From Nocardia sp. CY41 (GTDB lineage: Bacteria > Actinomycetota > Actinomycetes > Mycobacteriales > Mycobacteriaceae), in contig NZ_VUOS01000020.1 of the NCBI RefSeq assembly GCF_009829325.1, forward strand, positions 124,001 through 188,000: a stretch of DNA of 64,000 nt. The letters run 5' to 3'. Of the stretch, positions 7,968 to 16,784 are shown in pieces (position 1 is the stretch's first letter; every line of letters begins with the position of its first letter). Made by a program: the position numbers and the translations under genes. The notes beneath the pieces were generated by a model, which saw only the letters and a list, made by a program, of their open reading frames with translations, was not told where the DNA came from and searched no databases.

Positions 7968-8507
7968 TCAGCGCGGCAGCTTGTCCAGTACCGCGGCGAA
8001 TTCTCCGGCGAAGCCGAGGCGCTGGGCGATCATGCCGAGCTGCTCGTCCGGATAGAGATCGGTCTCGGCGAGGATGACGCTCAGCACCGGTTCGGGCAGG
8101 CCCAGATCGGCGAGCACACCCAGGTCACCCTCTTCCCATGGCTCCACGTCGTCCAGTTCGTCCGGATCGATATCGGGGATTTCCACGTTGAGGGCCTCCA
8201 GGACGTCCGCGGCGATGTCGTAATCGATCGCCGCCGTGGCGTCCGAGACGAGCATCCGGGTTCCGCTCGGCGCGGGCCGGAGCACGATGAAGAACTCGTC
8301 GTCGACGTCGAGCAACCCGAACACCGCTCCGGAGCTGCGCAAAGCTTTCAGCTCACTCTCCGCGGCGGACAAATCGGTGAGGGCGTCCCGGCTCAGCGGA
8401 CTGCACCGCCATTTGCCTTCTTCGCGGACAACCGCCACTGCGAACCCTTCCACGTCGTCGTAATCGTCCGACGCCGCCCTGTTCGTGCCCGAGCGCTGTG
8501 CTGCCAT
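7968..8507 (-). CDS. tRNA adenosine deaminase-associated protein
   Basis: A 179-residue acidic soluble protein in the position and with the features of the actinobacterial tRNA adenosine deaminase-associated family: VEGFAVAVVREEGKWRC near the start, an AIDYDIAADVL block, and an acidic EIPDIDPDELDDVEPWEEGD stretch (about 110-130). It sits directly upstream of tadA with 1 nt between stop and start. Its role is not established; a helper of TadA is inferred only from conserved pairing. It is divergent from tyrA across about 58 nt. Confidence 0.85.
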   Translation of the reverse strand: MAAQRSGTNRAASDDYDDVEGFAVAVVREEGKWRCSPLSRDALTDLSAAESELKALRSSGAVFGLLDVDDEFFIVLRPAPSGTRMLVSDATAAIDYDIAADVLEALNVEIPDIDPDELDDVEPWEEGDLGVLADLGLPEPVLSVILAETDLYPDEQLGMIAQRLGFAGEFAAVLDKLPR

Positions 8508-8565
8508 GGCCGCAACGGTAGTCGGCTCGAGGGGAAATGTTGAAGTCGTATGCGAATCTGTTCCG

Positions 8566-9516
8566 GTGACTTCGGCGAAGAAAGCTCCCGTATGCGTCCT
8601 CGGGACCGGTTTGATCGGTGGGTCGCTATTACGCGCGGCCGTCGCCGCGGACTACGACGGCTGGGGCTACAACCGATCGGCGGCGGGCGCGCGGGCCGCG
8701 CGCGCCGACGGATTCGACGTCATCGAAGACCTGCAGGCAGCGCTGCGGCGGGCCGCGGAAACCGACGCGCTGATCGTCGTCGCGGTGCCGATGCCCGCAG
8801 TGGACCACATGCTCTCGGCGATCGCAGACTACGCGCCGGAATGCGCCATCACGGATGTGGTGAGCGTGAAGGGGCCGGTCGCGGCGGCCGTGCGCGAGCA
8901 CGGTCTCGCCCAGCGGTACGTCGGCGGCCATCCGATGGCCGGTACGTCCGAATCAGGCTGGGCGGCGACGGATCCGGATTTGTTCCGCGACGCGGTGTGG
9001 GCGGTCGGCGTCGACCAGGGCACGCGAGCCGACCCGTGGGCCCGCGTGGTGCGGCTGGCGCTGGACTGTGGCTCGGTGGTGGTGCCGGTGGTGGCCGCGG
9101 AACACGATCGCGCCGTAGCCCGCATCTCCCACCTGCCGCATGTACTCGCCGAGGCACTGGCTCTGGTGGGCGCCGCCGGAGGTGATCTCGCGCTGGGGCT
9201 CGCGGCCGGGTCGTTCCGAGACGGCACCCGCGTCGCCGGTACCGCGCCCGATCTGGTTCGCGCGATTTGCGAACCGAATTCAGCGGCGCTACTGGAAGTT
9301 CTGGACGACGCACTCACCGTGCTCGGCGCGGCGCGCGACAACCTGCGCGACAAGCAATCCCTCGCGGATCTGGTCGAAGCCGGGCACGACGCGCGCCGGC
9401 GCTACGAGTCCGCGCGGCGCTGGGAGATCACCGGCATCCGGCCCGGCGACCACGACTGGCTGGCAGACCTGCGGGCGGCAGGCGAGCGCGGCGGGGTCAT
9501 CACCCGCCTGGACTGA
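8566..9516 (+). CDS. tyrA: Prephenate dehydrogenase
   Basis: A 316-residue NAD(P)-dependent enzyme. The Rossmann motif VLGTGLIGGSLLRA is at about 11-24, followed by VAVPMPA, DVVSVKG and the GGHPMAGTSESG block that carries the catalytic His. It oxidatively decarboxylates prephenate to 4-hydroxyphenylpyruvate in tyrosine synthesis. GTG at 8566 was chosen because it places the Rossmann fold right at the N-terminus; an ATG frame from 8485 would overlap the divergent gene. Position next to the tadA pair matches mycobacterial Rv3754. A HisC2/aromatic aminotransferase lies at 24127, but not in the same operon. Confidence 0.92.
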   Translation: MTSAKKAPVCVLGTGLIGGSLLRAAVAADYDGWGYNRSAAGARAARADGFDVIEDLQAALRRAAETDALIVVAVPMPAVDHMLSAIADYAPECAITDVVSVKGPVAAAVREHGLAQRYVGGHPMAGTSESGWAATDPDLFRDAVWAVGVDQGTRADPWARVVRLALDCGSVVVPVVAAEHDRAVARISHLPHVLAEALALVGAAGGDLALGLAAGSFRDGTRVAGTAPDLVRAICEPNSAALLEVLDDALTVLGAARDNLRDKQSLADLVEAGHDARRRYESARRWEITGIRPGDHDWLADLRAAGERGGVITRLD

Positions 9517-9806
9517 CCGTGCGAGAACCGTCTACTCCCCGACCTGCCGGAGTCGGGCCCGGCCGCCGCTGATCGTGAGTGAATACCTCGCGACTGCCAC
9601 GTTCCCTTCAGCGCCGGTCCGTATGCGTCGAACTGTGCGAGAACGAGCGGCGACACTCCCCCGTCGAGTAGCTGCGGACCAAGAGCTCGGCCGCGAGTGT
9701 CGGCTCCGCGCTGCCGTCGGCGGCCCCCACCGAGCGTCGGTGCGATTACCCGGGCCTCGGAACTCCTCGGCACGAAAGCGTCGACTCGCGTACCCGCGGT
9801 GCCGCC

Positions 9807-10421
9807 TCAGATGCGTTCGGCCAGGCCCGGGTAGTCCAGCACGAATCCGTCGGCATCCACCGTGACGGTCGCGCTGGACACCGGCGACAGCACGCTGATG
9901 CCGTCGGCGGCGCTGCTGTAGATCAGCGTGGCCTCTTGGACGAGCAGATCGGGCAGACGCACGTACACCACCGGGACCTGCCTGTCCTCGACCGCGTGCT
10001 GCAGGTCGTAGCGGCGGATCGGCAAGGTATTGAAGAACGGGCTGAGCACCACGTCCACGTCCAGCGCCCCGGCGAAGGTGGAGCGCACATGGTTGCCGCC
10101 GGCGTCGACGAGCCAGTAGTCCTCCTCGTCGCGGGCGATCGAGGCATGCCGCTCACCGGCGGCCGTCGTGGTGCGCACCGACAGCCGCTTCGTCACGCCG
10201 TTCTCGTCGGTGACCAGGTCGTAGGACGCGCTGAACGCGGGGTGGTCGGCGCTCGCGCCGCCGATCATGCGCCCGGCGGCGCGGATGCGGTTGCCGTTGA
10301 GCTGCACCCGCACCGACTCCATGCGCGTCGCGTCGTGGGCGCGCCAAGTGAGGATCGCCGGCCACCGGGATTCCTGCGGGCTCCCGGCGGCGCTCTCGGG
10401 GTCGGGGGCTGGGGTCGTCAC
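9807..10421 (-). CDS. Putative glycolipid-binding protein
   Basis: A 204-residue soluble beta-rich protein. It carries SRWPAILTWRAHDATRMESVRV near the start, DYWLVDAGGNHV, and the DVDVVLSPFFNTLPIRR motif (about residues 129-145) that I recognise from the putative glycolipid-binding family (PF06475), then VPVVYVRLPDLLV. GTG at 10421 was chosen for the compact N-terminus; a TTG at 10460, 11 nt after the ABC gene, is the alternative and would make it the last gene of that operon. No signal peptide is seen, so it is probably cytoplasmic. About 290 nt without any recognisable feature separates it from tyrA. Confidence 0.72.
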   Translation of the reverse strand: MTTPAPDPESAAGSPQESRWPAILTWRAHDATRMESVRVQLNGNRIRAAGRMIGGASADHPAFSASYDLVTDENGVTKRLSVRTTTAAGERHASIARDEEDYWLVDAGGNHVRSTFAGALDVDVVLSPFFNTLPIRRYDLQHAVEDRQVPVVYVRLPDLLVQEATLIYSSAADGISVLSPVSSATVTVDADGFVLDYPGLAERI

Positions 10422-10470
10422 GTATCTACCGTAAGCGACACCCGGCCCCGGCCCGTACAACCGCCGCTCA

Positions 10471-12432
10471 TCACACCAGCGACTCCCGCCACGCCGCGTG
10501 CAGGCCTGCGAACCGCCCGGTCCCCGCGATCAGGGCATCCGGTGTGCCGTCCTCGACGATCCGGCCGGACTCGAGCACCAGCACCCGGTGCGCGATGGCC
10601 ACCGTGGACAGCCGGTGCGCGATGATCACCGCCGTACGCCCGCGCAGCACGGTCTCCAGCGCCCGCTGCACCAGCCGTTCGCTCGGTATGTCGAGGCTCG
10701 ACGTGGCCTCGTCCAGCACGATCACGGCGGGATCGGCCAGAAACACCCGCGCGAACGCGACCAGCTGCCGCTGCCCCGCCGAGAGCCTCCCGCCGCGCTT
10801 GCGCACGTCGGTGGCGAAGCCCTCGGGCAGCGCCTGCACGAAGTCGTACAGACCGACGGCGCGCGCCGCCGCGAACACCTCGGCGTCGGTGGCCTCGGGC
10901 CTGCCCAACCGGATGTTGTCGGCCACCGACCCGGAGAACAGGTACGACTCCTGGGTGACCATCACCACGTTGCGGCGCAGGTCGACGTCGGAGAGATCGC
11001 GCAGGTCGATGCCGTCCAAGGTGACGGCGCCGCCGGACGGGTCGTAGAACCGCGTCAGCAGCTTGGCCAGCGTCGACTTGCCCGCGCCGGTCGCACCCAC
11101 CAGCGCGATCACCTGCCCCGCCGGGATGTCCAGGGTGAACTCCGGCAGCACCGGTCGCGTCCGGCGATCGGGCTTGTCCGGCTCGGTGGACACCCCTGCC
11201 GGGGCATCGGCTACCGGCGTCGGCGCGTGGTCGGCGTCCGCGGCGGGCGTGCTCGAGTAGCCGAACCACACCTCCTCCATCCGCACCGCGCCGGACGCCT
11301 TGTCCAGCGCCACCGGCCGCGCCGGTTCGGGCACCGACGGCTCCTCCTCCAGCACGCCCGAGATCTTCTCCAGCGCGGCCGCCGCGGATTGGTAGGCGTT
11401 GAACACCTGCGCCAGCTCGTCCAGCGGCCCGTAGAACTCGTTGAGGTACAGCAGGTAGGCAGCGAGCACACCGACCGCGAGATCGCCCTCGATCACCCGC
11501 CAGGCGCCGACCACGATGATGATCACGGTGGTCAGGTTGCCGAGCAGTTTGGTCAGGCCTGCGTAGTCACCCATGCCGCGCATGGCCGCGGTGGTCGCCC
11601 GGCGGTATTCGGCGTCCTCGATCGCCAGCACCGACTCGTTGCGCTGCTCCCGGCGGAACGCCTGCACGGCCCGCATGCCGCCCATCGACTCGACGAACTG
11701 CACGACCACCTTGGCGATCGCGGCGCGCGTACGCCGGTAGCCCGCACGCTGCCTGCGCTGCGCCCAACGGGTGACCAGCACCAGCGGTACGAATCCGGTC
11801 AGCACGATCGCGGCGAGCGCCTGATCCAGGTAGATCAGCAGCGCCGCGATGGTTACCACCGACAAGATCGCGCTCAGCGCCTGGTTGAGCGCGCTTTCCA
11901 GCAGCTCCTGCAGCGTCTCGATGTCGCCGGTGAGCCGCGCCACCACCTTGCCCGAGGTGTACTTCTCGTGGAAGGCGACGCTGAGCCGCTGGGTGTGCGC
12001 GAACGCGCGGACGCGCAGGTCGAACAGCACGCTCTGGCTCAGCCTGCCGGACACCCGCAGGAAGGAGTACGTACTGATCACGCTGATCAGGACCGAGCCG
12101 AGGTAACCCGTCACGGTCCACGCCAGCGGCGCCCAGTTCCCCTCGACACCGCGCGCGATGCCCGTGTCCAGGCCGTGCGCGACGAACAGCGGCGCCGACA
12201 CCTTGGCGACGTTGTCGAGCACGATGAGCACCAGCGCGAGCGCGGTGAGCTTGCGGTAGGGCTTGACCAGTTCGAGCAGTAGCCGCCGGGAGCGTCCGGC
12301 CAGCACCAGATTCCCGGTCTCGGTGACCTCCTTGTCCTCGCCCGCGATGCCCCGCCAGTCGGCCGCTTGTTCCCCGGGCTCCGGAAGTGCCTCCGGCGCT
12401 TCGTCTTTCGTTTCGGTGGTCGTGAGGCTCAC
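10471..12432 (-). CDS. ABC exporter half-transporter with consensus nucleotide site (subunit 2 of a heterodimer)
   Basis: A 653-residue protein with six membrane helices (about 60-345) fused to an ATPase domain. Walker A GATGAGKST is at about 446-454, the Q-loop Gln is in MVTQESYLF, the signature is LSAGQ, Walker B is VIVLDEATSS with the catalytic Glu, and the H-loop is AHR. An Ala/Pro-rich insertion (about 393-427) interrupts the start of the ATPase domain. The GTG start overlaps the stop of the upstream half-transporter by 4 nt, so the two are translationally coupled. The pair resembles mycobacterial Rv1273c/Rv1272c. The substrate is unknown. Confidence 0.88.
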   Translation of the reverse strand: MSLTTTETKDEAPEALPEPGEQAADWRGIAGEDKEVTETGNLVLAGRSRRLLLELVKPYRKLTALALVLIVLDNVAKVSAPLFVAHGLDTGIARGVEGNWAPLAWTVTGYLGSVLISVISTYSFLRVSGRLSQSVLFDLRVRAFAHTQRLSVAFHEKYTSGKVVARLTGDIETLQELLESALNQALSAILSVVTIAALLIYLDQALAAIVLTGFVPLVLVTRWAQRRQRAGYRRTRAAIAKVVVQFVESMGGMRAVQAFRREQRNESVLAIEDAEYRRATTAAMRGMGDYAGLTKLLGNLTTVIIIVVGAWRVIEGDLAVGVLAAYLLYLNEFYGPLDELAQVFNAYQSAAAALEKISGVLEEEPSVPEPARPVALDKASGAVRMEEVWFGYSSTPAADADHAPTPVADAPAGVSTEPDKPDRRTRPVLPEFTLDIPAGQVIALVGATGAGKSTLAKLLTRFYDPSGGAVTLDGIDLRDLSDVDLRRNVVMVTQESYLFSGSVADNIRLGRPEATDAEVFAAARAVGLYDFVQALPEGFATDVRKRGGRLSAGQRQLVAFARVFLADPAVIVLDEATSSLDIPSERLVQRALETVLRGRTAVIIAHRLSTVAIAHRVLVLESGRIVEDGTPDALIAGTGRFAGLHAAWRESLV

Positions 12433-14246
12433 AGCTGCTCACCTCCCATCAGTTCGCGGTAGCTTCTGCTGGTACGCAGCAATTGGTCGTGGGTTCCCTC
12501 GGCGACGATCCGGCCGTCGGCGAGCACCGCCACCCGGTCGGCCAGCGCCGCCGTGGACGGACGGTGCGCGACGAGCAGCGTCGTCGCGTCGGCCAGCACC
12601 GTACGCAGACGGGCCTGCACCCGCTCCTCGGTCTCCACGTCGAGCGCGGACAGCGGATCGTCGAGCACCATGATCCGGCTGCCCTCGCCCCCGCCCGCGC
12701 CGGTGAGCACCGCGCGGGCCAGCGCGAGTCGCTGCCGCTGGCCACCGGACAGGCTGAGGCCCTGTTCACCGATCCTGGTGTCCAAGCCCCAAGGCAGGTC
12801 GTCGACGAACTCGGTGGCCTGCGCGACCTCCAGAGCCCGGCGCACATCCGCGTCCGTGGCAGCCGGATCGCCGAGCGCGACGTTCTCCCGCACGCTCGCG
12901 GAGAACAACACCGGGTCCTCGAACGCCACCGAGACCAGCGACCGCAGGTCGGCGACGCGCATCGTCGCGATATCGATGCCGTCGATGGTGATCGCGCCGC
13001 CGGACACGTCGTACAAGCGCGGAATCAGGTTCAGCAGCGCTGTCTTACCGCTTCCCGTCGCGCCGACCAGTGCGACCGTCTCGCCGGGACGAACCCGCAG
13101 CGACACCTCCCGCAGCACCTCTTCTTCGGCGTCGGGGAAGGCGAATCGCACCGCGTCCAAACGCAGTTCGCCGCGGATGCGCTCGGGCAGGTCCACCGGA
13201 TCGGCCGGGTCGGTGATGTCGACGGGGGTGTCGATGATCTCCCAGTACCGGTCGGCCGCGGTGCGCGCGTCGTTCAGCTCGGCGAGCAAGAAGCCGGTCC
13301 AGATGATCGGCCACTGCAGGAAAGTCGCCAGCGTGATGCCCGCGATCAAGGTGCCGAGCGTCATCGTGCCGTGCGCCACCGCGTACCCGCCGTAGCCGAG
13401 CGCGAACGCGATGGCCAGCTGCGGCAGGCTCACCATGCTCGACCACAATGTCGCGTCGAGGCGCGCCTTCAGCAACTCGGTCTGCCGCAGCTCCTGCGCC
13501 TGTGCGGTGAAACGGCGTCCGAAGAAGGCGCCCCGTCCGAACGCCTTGAGCACCCGTACGCCCTGCGCGGACTCCTCGGCGGTGGTCGCCAGGTCACCGG
13601 ACTGGTCCTGGGAACGCCGCGAGGCCACCGCGTACCGGCGCTCGAACCGGATGCAGCCGATGACCAGCGGGATCGAGATCACCGCGAAGATGGCGCCGAT
13701 CTGCGGGCTCAGCGCGATCAGCACGAGCAGGCCGACCGGAATGATCACACCGTGGATGAGCAGGAACGGCCCCGCGAACGAGACGAACCGGCGCATGGTG
13801 GCCAGGTCGTCGATCGCCCGCGAGAGCAGCTGACCCGACTCCCACGCGTCGTGCCTGCCGATCGACAGCGCCTGCAGCTTCCGGAAGATCTTGGCCCGCA
13901 GCGTGATCTCGAATCGGGTCGCGGGCGCGGCGATCAGCCAGCGGCGTCCCCACACGCCACCGGCTTCCAGCAGGCCGAGCGCCAGCACCGCGGCCACCGG
14001 CCACAGCGCGCCCCCGAGATCGCGGTGGGCGACCGGGCCATCGATGATCCGGGCGATCATCAGCGGGATGACGACGGCCGTCAGGCCGGACAGCAGCGCG
14101 AGGCCGCTGGCGGCGAGCAGCATCCCGATGTGCGGACGCAGGTACGGCCAGAATCGGCGCAGCGAATGCAGGCGGCCCGTGGCGGCGGGCCGCTCTGCTC
14201 TGTCGGCCTCCGGTTCGGCCGGCGAAACGTCCAGTGCGACAGACAA
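12429..14246 (-). CDS. ABC exporter half-transporter with degenerate ATPase site (subunit 1 of a heterodimer)
   Basis: A 605-residue protein with membrane helices (about 40-330) and an ATPase domain. Walker A is GATGSGKT and the signature LSGGQ. Walker B reads IMVLDDPLSALD, so the usual catalytic Glu is Asp, and the Q-loop position reads AFEDPVLF (Glu instead of Gln). This is the pattern of the degenerate half in heterodimeric exporters such as TM287/288 and BmrCD. TTG at 14246 was chosen because AGGGGGAG lies just upstream and the following residues enter the N-terminal arm. It overlaps the next subunit by 4 nt. Confidence 0.87.
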   Translation of the reverse strand: MSVALDVSPAEPEADRAERPAATGRLHSLRRFWPYLRPHIGMLLAASGLALLSGLTAVVIPLMIARIIDGPVAHRDLGGALWPVAAVLALGLLEAGGVWGRRWLIAAPATRFEITLRAKIFRKLQALSIGRHDAWESGQLLSRAIDDLATMRRFVSFAGPFLLIHGVIIPVGLLVLIALSPQIGAIFAVISIPLVIGCIRFERRYAVASRRSQDQSGDLATTAEESAQGVRVLKAFGRGAFFGRRFTAQAQELRQTELLKARLDATLWSSMVSLPQLAIAFALGYGGYAVAHGTMTLGTLIAGITLATFLQWPIIWTGFLLAELNDARTAADRYWEIIDTPVDITDPADPVDLPERIRGELRLDAVRFAFPDAEEEVLREVSLRVRPGETVALVGATGSGKTALLNLIPRLYDVSGGAITIDGIDIATMRVADLRSLVSVAFEDPVLFSASVRENVALGDPAATDADVRRALEVAQATEFVDDLPWGLDTRIGEQGLSLSGGQRQRLALARAVLTGAGGGEGSRIMVLDDPLSALDVETEERVQARLRTVLADATTLLVAHRPSTAALADRVAVLADGRIVAEGTHDQLLRTSRSYRELMGGEQL

Positions 14247-14472
14247 GACTCCCCCTCGAAATATGTGACTGGCGGCGGAGAACGGGACCCACGGTGATGT
14301 TCGCAGCGGGGTCCGACATTCCAGGGTCGCACCGGAACGTGCTTCGACCAACCGATTTTCCGGCCGCCGCCGGACATCCGCGCTCGTCGCGGCGACGGGT
14401 TCCACGCTCATTCGCCAAGTCGACAACCTCGAGCGAACTCGAGGTCAAGCGGTGCGGATCTAAGATCCCCCC

Positions 14473-14751
14473 ATGCTGATCGTCGCCGGATGTCTACGGG
14501 TCACCGATCGCGACCGCTACCTCGACAGCTGCCGGGAAGTCGTCGCGCTCGCCCGCGCCGCCGAAGGCTGCCTCGACTTCAGCCTCGGCGCGGACCTGAT
14601 CGAACCCGATCGGGTGAACGTCTACGAGCGCTGGGCGACCCGTGCCGCGGTGGAACGCTTCCGCGGCACGGGCACCTCGGGCGACCTCGACGCCCAGATC
14701 GTGGGCGCCGACGTCCGGGAATTCGAGTACGAGACCGAGACCCGGCTCTAG
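14473..14751 (+). CDS. ABM-domain (quinol monooxygenase-like) protein
   Basis: A 92-residue single ABM domain: MLIVAGCLRVTDRDRYLDSC, then EGCLDFSLGADLIEPDRVNVYERWATRAAVERF and a terminal beta strand. Such proteins dimerise and act as small cofactor-free monooxygenases or detoxification proteins. It is divergent from the ABC exporter (226-nt gap), and its stop overlaps the convergent FadD32-like gene by 4 nt. The substrate is unknown. Confidence 0.82.
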   Translation: MLIVAGCLRVTDRDRYLDSCREVVALARAAEGCLDFSLGADLIEPDRVNVYERWATRAAVERFRGTGTSGDLDAQIVGADVREFEYETETRL

Positions 14752-16676
14752 CCGACGACCGCGGTCTCGGAGTCCCACTCCTGCGGCGCGTCCGGGAACG
14801 CCTGCTGCTGGTGGCCGCCGCGCAGGGTGCCTTCCAGATAGGCCGCCCGGCAGGCGCGGCGGGCGATCTTGCCGCTGGACGTGCGCGGAATCGAACCCGC
14901 GGGCACCAGCAGCACGTCCCGGACCATGACGCCGTGCCGCTGCGCGATCGCGGCGCGCACCGTGTCGGCTACCGACTCCGACTCGACCTTGCCGCCACCG
15001 GTATTGCGCTCGGCGACGATGACCAACTGCTCCGAGACGTCCTCGGCGTCGAGGGTCAGGCCGGAGCGGCTGCCCCGTTCGAAGACCAGTGCGGGTAGTT
15101 CGTTGGCCGGCACCGAGAACGCCGCGACGAATCCGGGACGCAGCGCCGTACTGGATTCCTGGGCCGAGAACTCCAGGTCCTGCGGATAGTGGTTGCGGCC
15201 GTCGACGATGACCAAGTCCTTGACCCGGCCGGTGATGTACAACTCGCCGTCGAGGTAGGCCCCGAAATCGCCGGTACGCATCCAGTTGGCGTCCGGCGGC
15301 GCGCCCTCCGCGTGACTGCCCTCGGGCAGCCGCTCGGCCAATTCGGCGCGGAAGGTGGCCTCGGTCTCCTCCGGGCGGCCCCAGTATCCGATGCCCATGT
15401 TCTCGCCGTGCAGCCAGATTTCCCCGACCTCGCCGTCACATCGCTCGGTGCCGTGTACGGGATCGACGATCACCGCCCACTGCGACCGCGCGACGTATCC
15501 GCAGGACACCTGGGCGATGGCGTTGTCGGCATCCGCGGCGACCTCGACCATCCGCCCGGCGTTCAACTCGGTCCGGTCGACGTGGACGACCTTCGCCTTG
15601 TCCTGCGCCCGGGTAGCGGAGACGAACACCGTCGCCTCGGCCATGCCGTAGCAGGGCTTGATCGCCGTCTCCGGCAACCCGTACGGCACGAACGCCTCGT
15701 TGAACTTCTTCATCGACGACACCGACACCGGCTCGCTGCCGTTGATCAAACCGATCACATTGGACAGATCCAATTCCTCGCCCGGCTTCGGCTTGCCACG
15801 AGCCGCGGCGTGCTCGAACGCGAAATTGGGCGCGGCCGCGAAAGTCCCGGCTCCGTCGGAGGCGGCGGCCAGTTCCTTTATCCAGCGGTACGGGCGGCGT
15901 ACGAAGGCGCTCGGCGACATGATGGTGATGAACCCGCCGCCGACGGTCGGCAGGATCACGGCCAGTAGACCCATGTCGTGGAACAGCGGTAGCCAGGTGA
16001 CCCCCCGCGAATTCTCGGTGACGCCGATGGCGTCGATCATCTGCAGCAGGTTGGTGCCCACCGCGCGATGGGTGATCTCCACGCCCGCGGGCGTCCGGGT
16101 GGAGCCCGAGGTGTACTGCAGGTAGGCGACGCTGTCGATGTTGATGTCCGGACGCACCCACGAGGCGCCGACACCGTCCGGAATCGCCTCCACCGCGATG
16201 ATGCGCGGGCGCTGCGGCGGCGGCAGATGCCGGAAGAATTTCCGCACGCCGCTCGCGGCGGAACCGACCGTGAGGATCGCGGCGGGCGTGCAGTCACCGA
16301 GCACCGCGTGCAAGCGGTCGGTGTGACCCTGTTCCTCCGGATCGAACAGCGGAACGGCGATATTGCCCGCGTACACGGCGGCGAACAGCGAGACGACGTA
16401 GTCGAGCCCTTGCGGGGCGAGGATCGCCACCCGGTCGCCCGGCTGCGTGACCTGTTGCAGCCGCGCCGCCACCGCGCGCAGACGCACACCGAACTGCCGC
16501 CAGGTCAGTTCCAGGTATTCGCCGTCCCTTTCCCGCGAGTAGTCGATGAAGCGGTAGGCGAGGTCGTCGCCGTTCTCCCTGCTGTGCTTGTCGACGAAGT
16601 CGATCAGGGTCTTGTCCCCCCGAATTCTGATATTGCCCTGATCGTCCAGATAGTCGTCGAAGGTTTCGTCGATCAT
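14748..16676 (-). CDS. Long-chain fatty acyl-AMP ligase, FadD32-like
   Basis: A 642-residue adenylate-forming enzyme. The N-terminus (TLIDFVDKHSRENG, AYRFIDYSRERDG), the loop YTSGSTRTPAGVEITHRAV (about 190-208), the GEIWLHGENMGIGYWGRPEET motif and VIVDGRNHYPQDLE are strongly FadD32/FAAL-like. FAALs activate a fatty acid as acyl-AMP and load it on a polyketide synthase; FadD32 does this for Pks13 in mycolate condensation. ATG at 16676 has AAGGATAAGG upstream. It lies 108 nt downstream of a KAS gene on the same strand, not next to pks13/accD4, so it may be a paralogue of the housekeeping enzyme. Confidence 0.87.
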   Translation of the reverse strand: MIDETFDDYLDDQGNIRIRGDKTLIDFVDKHSRENGDDLAYRFIDYSRERDGEYLELTWRQFGVRLRAVAARLQQVTQPGDRVAILAPQGLDYVVSLFAAVYAGNIAVPLFDPEEQGHTDRLHAVLGDCTPAAILTVGSAASGVRKFFRHLPPPQRPRIIAVEAIPDGVGASWVRPDINIDSVAYLQYTSGSTRTPAGVEITHRAVGTNLLQMIDAIGVTENSRGVTWLPLFHDMGLLAVILPTVGGGFITIMSPSAFVRRPYRWIKELAAASDGAGTFAAAPNFAFEHAAARGKPKPGEELDLSNVIGLINGSEPVSVSSMKKFNEAFVPYGLPETAIKPCYGMAEATVFVSATRAQDKAKVVHVDRTELNAGRMVEVAADADNAIAQVSCGYVARSQWAVIVDPVHGTERCDGEVGEIWLHGENMGIGYWGRPEETEATFRAELAERLPEGSHAEGAPPDANWMRTGDFGAYLDGELYITGRVKDLVIVDGRNHYPQDLEFSAQESSTALRPGFVAAFSVPANELPALVFERGSRSGLTLDAEDVSEQLVIVAERNTGGGKVESESVADTVRAAIAQRHGVMVRDVLLVPAGSIPRTSSGKIARRACRAAYLEGTLRGGHQQQAFPDAPQEWDSETAVVG

Positions 16677-16784
16677 CGCCTTATCCTTTTCCAGCGCACA
16701 GACACTCGGGCCGTGCAATGACACCGAACACAGGTCGATAACGAAGCGTCGGGAAGGCTAGCAGGTGTCCCGGCCACCTGACGG

